Positions 1 to 6,373 of a stretch of 9,631 nt of DNA are shown piece after piece. The notes beneath the pieces are model-generated. The model did not search any database and had not been told where the DNA came from. It saw only the letters and a program-made list of their open reading frames with translations. The stretch's first letter is position 1; each line of letters starts with the position of its first letter. A program made the translations under genes and the position numbers. This DNA is from Chloroflexota bacterium (lineage in GTDB: Bacteria; Chloroflexota; Anaerolineae; B4-G1; SLSP01): the NCBI GenBank assembly GCA_012798275.1, contig JAAZNO010000123.1, forward strand, positions 1 to 9,631, read 5' to 3'.

Positions 1-1
1 C

Positions 2-277
2 GGATGGGAATACGCCATTGCCAATCCCGAAGAGGCGGCGGAGGTGGTGTTGAAGTATGACCTCAGCGGGATGCAGACGCTGGAACATCAGCTCGCCATG
101 ATGCGGGAGATCTCCTTACTGGTTAAGGTCTCCGAAATCCGTCCGGTGGGATATACGGATCGCGCCGATGTGTTGCGGGTCGTTGATACCTTGCAGCGGT
201 ATGGCGTTTTGGAGGCCGCGGTGCCGCCCGAAGAGGTCTATACGAACGCCATCTGGGAAGCGGCAACGTCTAAGTAG
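2..277 (+). CDS. ABC transporter substrate-binding protein, NMT1/THI5-like (C-terminal fragment)
   Basis: The frame is open from the window edge and ends at TAG 275-277, leaving the last 91 residues of a longer protein. The fragment starts GWEYAIANPEEAAEVVLKYD, continues through QLAMMREISLLV and PVGYTDRADVLRVVDTL, and closes with YTNAIWE. This matches the C-terminal lobe of NMT1/THI5-like periplasmic binding proteins, which deliver thiamine-pyrimidine precursors, riboflavin, nitrate/sulfonate-type or other small ligands to an ABC permease. The ligand cannot be told from this part. The signal peptide and N-terminal lobe lie outside the window. The next gene begins 16 bases after the stop, so the two are probably co-transcribed. 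The protein could serve transport, or it could be a ligand-presenting partner for the receptors downstream (inference). The family call is fairly sure; the substrate is unknown. Confidence 0.82.
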   Translation, partial: GWEYAIANPEEAAEVVLKYDLSGMQTLEHQLAMMREISLLVKVSEIRPVGYTDRADVLRVVDTLQRYGVLEAAVPPEEVYTNAIWEAATSK

Positions 278-282
278 GTGTT

Positions 283-293
283 GGGGTGGGAGT
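283..293 (+). promoter_or_regulatory. Weak ribosome binding region for the receptor starting at 294
   Basis: A purine-rich GGGGTGGGAG stretch lies in the 16-base gap before ATG 294. It is not a canonical AGGAGG, and its best part sits very close to the start. With the stop of the preceding gene at 277, initiation may depend on translational coupling. This is the main support for choosing 294 over in-frame upstream starts. Confidence 0.45.
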
Positions 294-2159
294 ATGACTA
301 ATTTTCTGCGCCGCTTGTCGGTTCGCCAGCGGGTCTTTGGCAGTTTTGTGACGTTGATCCTGCTGGTGGCGATTTTGCTGCCGGTGTTCATCTTCGATCA
401 TAACAGCCTCAATGCCCAGCTGCAACAGGTGGTCGAGGTGAACGCGCAGGCGGAGCGCCTGTTGTTGAGCGCGGCGGTGCGCGTGGCTTCCTCCCGCGCC
501 AACCTGCTGCGGTATCTCCGCGACGCCGTTCCGGCGCCCTATGAGGCCGCCGATGATGTGACGCGAGCCCTGGACTATCTCACCCAGGCGCAGGCCTTGC
601 TGGCGGACCCAGCGCAGCAGCAACAGCTCCGGCAGCTGCTGGACAATTTGCAGCAGTATGCGACGTTGATTCAGGAAATCCAGGCTGCGCGGGCGACCGG
701 GGATGTCTCGCGCGTGGCCTCGCTGGAATTCCAATCCCAGCGCCTGGGCAATGACATCGGCGTGCAGATCGAGCGCGTTGTGACCCAAAGTCATCAGCAG
801 CTGGCTGCCTCGAGCGCGGAATTGGCAGCGCAATCGCAACAGCGGCTCGTTCTGATCATCGGAGTGATAGCCACGGCGTTGCTGATCTCCGGGCTTATGG
901 CCCTGGCGGTCGAACGCAGCCTTTCGCGCCCGGTGGCCGAGCTGCGGGCCGGCGCGGAGGCTTTTGGGCGGGGGGAGCTGCGCGCAACGATTCCGGTAGC
1001 CGGCAGGGACGAATTGAGCGTCCTGGCGCAGACCTTCAACCACATGGCTGAGGAGCTGGCCGGCTCGTATGCGGACCTCGAGGCGCGCATTGCCGACCGT
1101 ACCCGCGATTTGGAACGGCGCTCGGCTTACCTGCTCGCCGCGGCCGAAGTGAGTCGCGCCGCGACCGCGATTTTGGATGTGGAGCAGCTGCTCACGCAGT
1201 CGGTGGAAATCATCCGCGAGCGCTTTCAGCTGTACTACGTGGGCCTGTTTCTGGTGGACGCGGGCGGGGAGTGGGCCGTATTGCGGGCGGGCACCGGGGA
1301 GGCCGGGCGCATCATGTTGGAGCGTGGACACCGGTTGCGCGTCGGCGAAGGCATGATTGGCTGGGCGGTTGCCAATTCGGAGGCGCGCATCGCCGCACAG
1401 GCCACTTCTGATGCCGTCCGCAAAATCACGCCGGAGCTGCCGGAGACGCGCTCCGAAGCGGCGATTCCATTGCGGTCGCGCGGGCGGGTCATCGGCGCTC
1501 TGACGGTGCAGGACGACAAGTTCAACGCCTTTGACGAGTCGGCGGTGGCAGTCTTGCAGGTGATGGCCGATCAGCTCGCGGTGGTGATTGACAACGCGCG
1601 TCTGTACGCCGAAACCCAATCGGTGCTGGAGGCGTTGCGTGTGGCCTCTGGAGCGGCGACCCGTGCTGCCTGGGAGCAGGCGGGGCGCGAAAAACGCGGT
1701 TTTGTCGGGTTGTCCGACGGTCGAATCCTGAATTTGGAGGCGGATTGGCAGCCGGACATGGCGCAGGCGGTGCGTTCAGGCAATCCCGTACAGCTGGATG
1801 TGCAAAACCTGGCGGTGCCACTCAAGTCGCGCGATGCCGTGATCGGCGTCGTGCGCCTCAGCAAGCCTGAGGCACGGGGCGCCTGGACTGCGCAGGAATT
1901 GCACCTGGTCAACGTCCTGGCCGAGCGGTTGGGCGTGACGCTGGAAAGCGCCCGGCTGTATGAGGACACCCGCCGCCGGGCCGCCAACGAGCGCTTGTTG
2001 GGAGACATCACTGCTCACATCCGCAGCACGTTGGATGTGGACACCATCTTGCGCACGGCGGCGCAGGAATTGCAGCGCGCCCTGGCATTAGAGGCCGCGG
2101 AAGTCTACATGGGGCCCGAATGGATCACCGGCGCCTCAGGAGCTCAGAAAGATGCGTGA
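294..2159 (+). CDS. Membrane receptor: helical periplasmic sensor, HAMP, GAF, degenerate GAF, no output domain
   Basis: This is a 621-residue protein. The order is a short basic N-terminus, TM1 at about 15-35, a helical Gln/Ala-rich periplasmic domain at about 40-180 (four-helix-bundle-like), and TM2 at about 184-205. A HAMP domain follows at about 206-258 (SRPVAEL, then RDELSVLAQTFNHMAEEL). A coiled coil at about 260-280 contains ARIADRTRDLERRSAYL. A complete GAF domain spans about 283-436 (RAGTGEAG, GEGMIGW, LPETRSEA, IPLRSRGRVIGALTVQ). A compact second GAF-like region at about 455-557 ends in TLESARLYED. A stub at 566-605 resembles only the start of a GAF. No histidine kinase, GGDEF, MCP or phosphatase motif is present. 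The GAF has no cysteine that could carry a bilin. The frame stays open upstream to 168, but ATG 294 was chosen because it directly precedes TM1 and avoids a long overlap with the preceding gene. The ligand is unknown. Confidence 0.93.
   Translation: MTNFLRRLSVRQRVFGSFVTLILLVAILLPVFIFDHNSLNAQLQQVVEVNAQAERLLLSAAVRVASSRANLLRYLRDAVPAPYEAADDVTRALDYLTQAQALLADPAQQQQLRQLLDNLQQYATLIQEIQAARATGDVSRVASLEFQSQRLGNDIGVQIERVVTQSHQQLAASSAELAAQSQQRLVLIIGVIATALLISGLMALAVERSLSRPVAELRAGAEAFGRGELRATIPVAGRDELSVLAQTFNHMAEELAGSYADLEARIADRTRDLERRSAYLLAAAEVSRAATAILDVEQLLTQSVEIIRERFQLYYVGLFLVDAGGEWAVLRAGTGEAGRIMLERGHRLRVGEGMIGWAVANSEARIAAQATSDAVRKITPELPETRSEAAIPLRSRGRVIGALTVQDDKFNAFDESAVAVLQVMADQLAVVIDNARLYAETQSVLEALRVASGAATRAAWEQAGREKRGFVGLSDGRILNLEADWQPDMAQAVRSGNPVQLDVQNLAVPLKSRDAVIGVVRLSKPEARGAWTAQELHLVNVLAERLGVTLESARLYEDTRRRAANERLLGDITAHIRSTLDVDTILRTAAQELQRALALEAAEVYMGPEWITGASGAQKDA
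1939..1966 (+). repeat. 28-base identical block shared by two paralogues (copy 1)
   Basis: These 28 bases are identical to 8415-8442. Both copies encode the LESARLYE motif at the end of the degenerate GAF. The match stops on both sides at single-base differences. It is coding paralogy, not a mobile element. Confidence 0.85.
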
Positions 2160-2201
2160 GCCTGGCCCGCTGCTACAGGCTCTGGCATGGCCGGGTAAGG
2201 T

Positions 2202-2207
2202 AAGGAG
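2202..2207 (+). promoter_or_regulatory. Ribosome binding site for the double-Cache receptor
   Basis: AAGGAG lies 7 bases before ATG 2215, which is good spacing. It fixes that start and is the strongest Shine-Dalgarno match in the window. It is preceded by a short GGTAAGGTAAGG direct repeat. Confidence 0.75.
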
Positions 2208-2214
2208 ATAACCC

Positions 2215-4626
2215 ATGTCCAATTGGCGTGACTTGCGGATCGGTGCCAAGATCGGTCTGCTGAGCGTGGGAGGGGTGTTCATCATGGCGCTGGCCTTGTG
2301 GAGCATCGCTTCCTGGCAAAGCGGTGTGTTCAGCCAACGGGTGGACCAGGAGGCCGCCAGGCTGGCTTTGAATGACCTGGGCGATATTGCGCTGGGCATC
2401 TATAACATGGTGCGCGCGCAAGATGAGACGGTGCAGCGGCAAGTCAACGCGAATCTGAACACGGCGCGGTATGTTCTGGAACAGGCGGGATCGGCGGAGT
2501 CCTCTACGGAAAGGACGACTGCCTGGACTGCGGTGAATCAGTACACGCTTCAGGCAGTGCCCGTGCGGCTGCCGCAGATGTTGGTCGGCGGGGAGTGGCT
2601 GGGCGAAAACGCCAATCCTGAAGTCCGTACTCCCGTAGTAGATGACATTGTAGACCTGGTGGGCGGCACGGCGGCCATTTTTCAGCGGATCAATGATGCT
2701 GGAGACATGCTCCGGGTAGCGACTAACGTTCTGACCCCGGATGGACGCCGCGCGATCGGCACGTACATCCCCGCCGTCAACCCTGATGGCACTTCCAACC
2801 CCGTGATTGCGGCGGTGTTGCGCGGCGAGACTTACCGCGGCAGCGTGTATGCGTTCGGCGATTGGTACCTGGCGGCCTATGAGCCGATTTATGATGAATT
2901 GGGGAACCTCATTGGGATGCTCTACGTGGGTGTCAAGCGTGAGGCCGTGGAGTCGTTGCGTCAGGCTATTTTGAACACCAGGGTCGGCGATTCCGGCTAC
3001 GCTTTCGTGTTGGGAGCGGCAGGCGAGGAGCGAGGCGTTTACATCGTTTCTGAGGGGGGACAACTGGATGGGGTCAACATGTGGGATACTCCCAATCCCG
3101 ATGGGCGCTACATCGCGCGGGAGCTCATTGATGCCGGACTCGCGTTACAGCCGGGTGAGATCGGCACTTTATCCTACCGCTGGCAGACTCCCGATGAAGA
3201 GCGACCCTACGTTCGCATCAGCCGCTTTGTCTATTATGAGCCGTGGGACTGGCTCATCGGCGTCACCGCTTATGAGGACGAGATTCTCGCGTACCAGAAG
3301 GTGCTGGACGGCGGTCGCACCGATATGTTGCGCACGCTTGCCGGCGTCGGCGCGTTGATTTTGTTGGTGGTGATTGGCCTCAGCATCTTGCTGGCGCGGT
3401 CTATTGCTGGCCCTATCAACCGTCTGGCAGTCGCAGCGCAGGAAATCGCTGCGGGCAAGCTGGACTTGCAGGTGGACGTGCGACGGCAGGATGAGGCGGG
3501 GATGCTGGCTCAGTCCTTCAATCAAATGACGGCGCGGTTGCGCGACTTGATTGCGTCCCTTGAGACGCAGGTCGCCGAACGCACCCGCGATCTGACGCGC
3601 CGCTCTACTTACCTCGCCGGTACGGCGGAGGTGGCGCGCGTCGTGAACCAGATTCTGGATGTGGAACTGCTGTTGGAGCAGGTCGTGGAGCTCATTCGGG
3701 AGAGTTTTAACCTGTATTACGTCGGCTTGTTTCTGGCGGATGACGTGCACGAGTGGGCGATCTTGCGCGCCGGTACGGGCGAGGCCGGCCGCCGCATGTT
3801 GGCCCGGCAACACCGCATTCGCATCGGCGAAGGCATGATTGGTTGGAGCATTGCTCATGCCCAACCGCGTATCGCTTTGGAGGTGGGGGAAGACGCGGTG
3901 CGCCTGGCGACGTCGGAATTGCCGGACACGCGCTCGGAGGCGGCGTTGCCGCTGCGCTCGCGTGGACGGGTGCTGGGGGCCATCTCCGTGCAGAGCGACC
4001 AGTCGGCGGCTTTCGACGAGAGCGTTATTGCCGTTTTGCAGATCATGGCCGATCAGGTGGCGGTGGCGCTCGATAATGCCCGGCTCTTTACGCAGGCGCA
4101 AGAAGCGCTTGAAGCAGAGCGTCGCGCCTATGGCAATTTGACCCAACAGGCGTGGCTGGAGACGCTGCGCGCGCGTACGGAACGTGGCTATCGGTGTGAC
4201 CCTGCGGGAGTGCATCCGCTTGAAGCGCCGCCGCTGGCGTCCACGGGGATTTCCTTCGCGCAGCCCATCCGCGAGGATCCGCTGACGGTGGCTTTGCCCC
4301 TGCAGATCCGCGAGCAACTTGTGGGCCTGGTGCGATTGCGCAAGCCGCAGGACGCGGCTGCCTGGGGTCCGGAGGAATTGGCGGTGGTGGCTTCCATCAC
4401 CGAGCAGCTGAGTATGGCTTTGGAAAGCGCGCGCCTGTATCAGGAAAGCCAAAGCCGGGCGCAGCAGGAACGTCTGGTCGGTGAGATCACTGCACGCATC
4501 CGTGAGACGCTGGATCTGGAACGGATGTTGCGCATTGCGGCTGAAGAATTGCGCACGCGACTGGGTCTGGAACGCCTGGTCGTGCACCTGGGGGTGCCCG
4601 ACGAAACTCAGGAGACAGCGGAATGA
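2215..4626 (+). CDS. Membrane receptor: double Cache sensor, HAMP, GAF, degenerate GAF, no output domain
   Basis: This is an 803-residue protein. TM1 lies at about 14-34. A large extracytoplasmic region at about 40-360 matches the Cache_3-Cache_2 arrangement. The membrane-distal part has DGRRAIGTYIPAVNP, GETYRGSVYAFGDWYLAAYE and GNLIGMLYVGV. The membrane-proximal part has GDSGYAFVL and ends YEPWDWLIGVTAYEDEI. TM2 is at about 373-395 and HAMP at about 394-447 (GPINRLAVAAQEIAAGKLDL, DEAGMLAQSFNQMTARL). The coiled coil holds LETQVAERTRDLTRRSTYL. A full GAF spans about 470-625, a degenerate GAF about 645-741, and an N-GAF-like stub 752-792. Double Cache domains bind small extracellular metabolites in chemoreceptors and sensor kinases; the ligand here is unknown. 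No kinase or MCP signalling domain follows. The degenerate GAF linker (660-690) diverges most among the four paralogues. The last 4 bases overlap the next gene, so the two are tightly coupled. Confidence 0.95.
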   Translation: MSNWRDLRIGAKIGLLSVGGVFIMALALWSIASWQSGVFSQRVDQEAARLALNDLGDIALGIYNMVRAQDETVQRQVNANLNTARYVLEQAGSAESSTERTTAWTAVNQYTLQAVPVRLPQMLVGGEWLGENANPEVRTPVVDDIVDLVGGTAAIFQRINDAGDMLRVATNVLTPDGRRAIGTYIPAVNPDGTSNPVIAAVLRGETYRGSVYAFGDWYLAAYEPIYDELGNLIGMLYVGVKREAVESLRQAILNTRVGDSGYAFVLGAAGEERGVYIVSEGGQLDGVNMWDTPNPDGRYIARELIDAGLALQPGEIGTLSYRWQTPDEERPYVRISRFVYYEPWDWLIGVTAYEDEILAYQKVLDGGRTDMLRTLAGVGALILLVVIGLSILLARSIAGPINRLAVAAQEIAAGKLDLQVDVRRQDEAGMLAQSFNQMTARLRDLIASLETQVAERTRDLTRRSTYLAGTAEVARVVNQILDVELLLEQVVELIRESFNLYYVGLFLADDVHEWAILRAGTGEAGRRMLARQHRIRIGEGMIGWSIAHAQPRIALEVGEDAVRLATSELPDTRSEAALPLRSRGRVLGAISVQSDQSAAFDESVIAVLQIMADQVAVALDNARLFTQAQEALEAERRAYGNLTQQAWLETLRARTERGYRCDPAGVHPLEAPPLASTGISFAQPIREDPLTVALPLQIREQLVGLVRLRKPQDAAAWGPEELAVVASITEQLSMALESARLYQESQSRAQQERLVGEITARIRETLDLERMLRIAAEELRTRLGLERLVVHLGVPDETQETAE
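4610..4615 (+). promoter_or_regulatory. Ribosome binding site inside the end of the double-Cache receptor gene
   Basis: AGGAGA lies 7 bases before ATG 4623, within the last codons of the preceding gene. Together with the ATGA stop-start overlap at 4623-4626, it supports both the start choice and translational coupling. Confidence 0.7.
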
Positions 4627-6335
4627 GCGAGCACAAGGGGTTTAGGGATCGGCTGAAAGCATTCCTGGCCGCGCCTGTCTTTGAGGGCGATGAGGAGAAA
4701 ACGCGGGTTGCCCGTCTGTTGAATTCCCTGTTGGGGGGAATGTTCGTGGCGATCGTTTTTGGCGTGTGCATGGCACTCCTGTTTTTTACGGCAAAAGTGG
4801 CCTCCTGCATTGCGTTTGGGTTTTTGTTTCTGGTGGCGTTGGCTTCCAAACTGTTGTTGCAAAAGGGCCGGGTGCGCGAAGGCAGCCTGTTGTTGGTGGC
4901 GACATCTTGGCTTGTCGTTACCGGAGCGGGTGCAGTGAGCACGAACGGCAACCCCTTTGTCGCTGTCAGCGCAAGCCTGGTAGCGATTGCCGGGCTGTTA
5001 TTGGGGTTTGGGGCCGCGCTGACCGTGTCGGTGCTCAGCAGTGCGGCTTATTTGGGAGTGACTGTTCTCAGAGCGTTGGGGGTATCCCTGCCTCAGGTCT
5101 TTTTCATCTCGGACATCTCTACCTGGGCCGTGTTGACGATGAGCCTGTTGCTCATCGTGGGGCCTCTTGATCAGACATTGCGGGAATTGCGTGGCTCTCT
5201 GACTCGTGTGCGTCAATCCAACCTGGAATTGGAGACGCGCCGTGAGCAGCTCGAGGCTTTGGTCGCCCAACGCACCGACGAGTTGGGGCGCCGGACGAGC
5301 TACCTGGGCGCTACGACCGCCATCGCGGCAGCCATGGCGGCGGTGCGGCAGGACACTCCATCGTTGTTGATGCGGGTAACGGACGTTATCAGCGAGCAAT
5401 TCGGTTTTTATCACACTGGAATCTTTCTCGTGGATTCTACGGAAACCTGGGCGGTGCTCCAGGCGGCGTCCAGCGAGGGGGGAAAGCGGATGATGGCGCG
5501 CGGTCATCGTCTCTCCATCGGGACGGAGGGCATCGTGGGAGCCGCTGTAGCGCGCGGCGAGGTGCGGATCGCGCAGGATGTGGGGCAGGACGCCGCTTTC
5601 CTCAACAACCCTGACCTGCCGGAAACGCGCTCCGAGATCGTGTTGCCCTTGCGCGTGCGCAATAAAGTCCTGGGCGCTCTGGATGTGCAAAGCAAAACTC
5701 CACAGGCTTTTACGCGGGAAGACGTCAGCATCCTTCAGGCCATTGCCGATCAAGTGGCCGTGGCCATCAATAATGCTGATCTGCTGCGTCAATTGGAGGA
5801 AAGCGTGTCGGCTGAGCGTCATCTGTACGCGGCGCGCGTGCGGGAGGCCTGGCAGGAGCTGGCACGGCAGAGCGCGGAGCCGGCTTATGTGAGCGATGCG
5901 ACGGGTGTCCGTCCCGCCGCCGTTTGGGAGCCGCGCATGGCGGCAGCATTGCAAACGGGACAGATTGTCACGGATGAGACGGATCCGAGTGCGATTGCTT
6001 TGCCGCTCAAGGTACGAGATCAGGTAATCGGTGTCCTTGACGGCCGCAAGCCCGGCGGTGCGATGTGGACGTCGGCGGAAATGGCGTTGTTGCAAACCCT
6101 GGCCGAGCAATTGAGTGTGGCGCTGGAAAGCGGACGGCTGTACCGGGACACCCAGCTGCGCGCTGCGCGTGAGCGCCTGGTCGGTGAAGTAAGCGGTCAT
6201 ATCCGTGAGACGTTGGAGCTGGAGCGCATGTTGCGCACGGCGGCTGAAGAGATGCGTCAGGCGTTGGACCTGGAGGACATGATCGTGCGGCTGGCCCCCG
6301 GCGCGACTTCGGATGCCAGGACACCGGATGCTTGA
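4623..6335 (+). CDS. Six-helix membrane protein with GAF and degenerate GAF modules, no output domain
   Basis: This is a 570-residue protein. After a charged N-terminus of about 33 residues there are six predicted membrane helices, at about 35-55, 57-79, 87-106, 112-130, 131-150 and 163-181, with short loops and no sizeable periplasmic domain. There is no HAMP. A coiled coil at about 185-225 (LETRREQLEALVAQRTDELG) leads to a full GAF at about 229-385 (LPETRSEIVLPLRVRNKVLGAL). The degenerate GAF at about 405-507 is well kept (WEPRMAAALQTGQI, LPLKVRDQVIGVLDGRK). A stub at 517-557 ends the module. I could not assign the membrane region to a named family such as MASE or 7TMR; it may sense a membrane-borne or lipophilic signal, or membrane state (inference). 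Apart from lacking a substrate-binding or Cache domain and HAMP, it shares its cytoplasmic plan with its neighbours. The start is set by the ATGA overlap and the Shine-Dalgarno site at 4610. Confidence 0.93.
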   Translation: MSEHKGFRDRLKAFLAAPVFEGDEEKTRVARLLNSLLGGMFVAIVFGVCMALLFFTAKVASCIAFGFLFLVALASKLLLQKGRVREGSLLLVATSWLVVTGAGAVSTNGNPFVAVSASLVAIAGLLLGFGAALTVSVLSSAAYLGVTVLRALGVSLPQVFFISDISTWAVLTMSLLLIVGPLDQTLRELRGSLTRVRQSNLELETRREQLEALVAQRTDELGRRTSYLGATTAIAAAMAAVRQDTPSLLMRVTDVISEQFGFYHTGIFLVDSTETWAVLQAASSEGGKRMMARGHRLSIGTEGIVGAAVARGEVRIAQDVGQDAAFLNNPDLPETRSEIVLPLRVRNKVLGALDVQSKTPQAFTREDVSILQAIADQVAVAINNADLLRQLEESVSAERHLYAARVREAWQELARQSAEPAYVSDATGVRPAAVWEPRMAAALQTGQIVTDETDPSAIALPLKVRDQVIGVLDGRKPGGAMWTSAEMALLQTLAEQLSVALESGRLYRDTQLRAARERLVGEVSGHIRETLELERMLRTAAEEMRQALDLEDMIVRLAPGATSDARTPDA

Positions 6336-6360
6336 GACCTGGTTGTGCTGTGGGACGAGG

Positions 6361-6367
6361 ACGGAGG
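6361..6367 (+). promoter_or_regulatory. Ribosome binding site deciding the start at 6374
   Basis: ACGGAGG lies 6 bases before ATG 6374. It favours this start over the in-frame TTG at 6332. The TTG would put 14 mostly basic and glycine residues ahead of a clean signal peptide. Confidence 0.7.
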
Positions 6368-6373
6368 CATTGG

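Noticed and set aside
168..293. Upstream extension of the receptor frame to an ATG at 168
   Set aside because: It would overlap the end of the SBP gene by about 110 bases and add a Cys/Arg-rich leader before TM1. ATG 294 gives a normal receptor N-terminus.
1140..1605. The full GAF domains as bilin- or heme-binding phytochrome-like photosensors
   Set aside because: No conserved chromophore-binding cysteine or DxH-type motif is visible. The only cysteine noticed in a full GAF (gene at 6374, in the GRCVATGQ segment) is not in a phytochrome-like context.
270..1619. Long open frame on the - strand opposite the first receptor (similar ones at 3169-4587 and 4998-6200)
   Set aside because: These are antisense shadows of GC-rich coding sequence. 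Their products are rich in Arg, His and Gln with no recognisable domain, and the + strand proteins explain the same DNA fully.
1989..2159. A histidine kinase lost by frameshift at the end of the first receptor
   Set aside because: The three following paralogues stop at the equivalent point, and no H-box or N/G-box residues were found in other frames of the short gaps after the genes.
2161..2195. Possible hairpin between the first and second receptor genes (CCTGGC with GCCGGG)
   Set aside because: The stem is only six pairs including one G-U, the loop is over 20 bases, and no T-run follows. It is not a credible terminator.
6332..6373. TTG start at 6332 for the ABC_sub_bind sensor
   Set aside because: It lacks a well-placed Shine-Dalgarno site and would bury the signal peptide. 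ATG 6374 has ACGGAGG six bases upstream.
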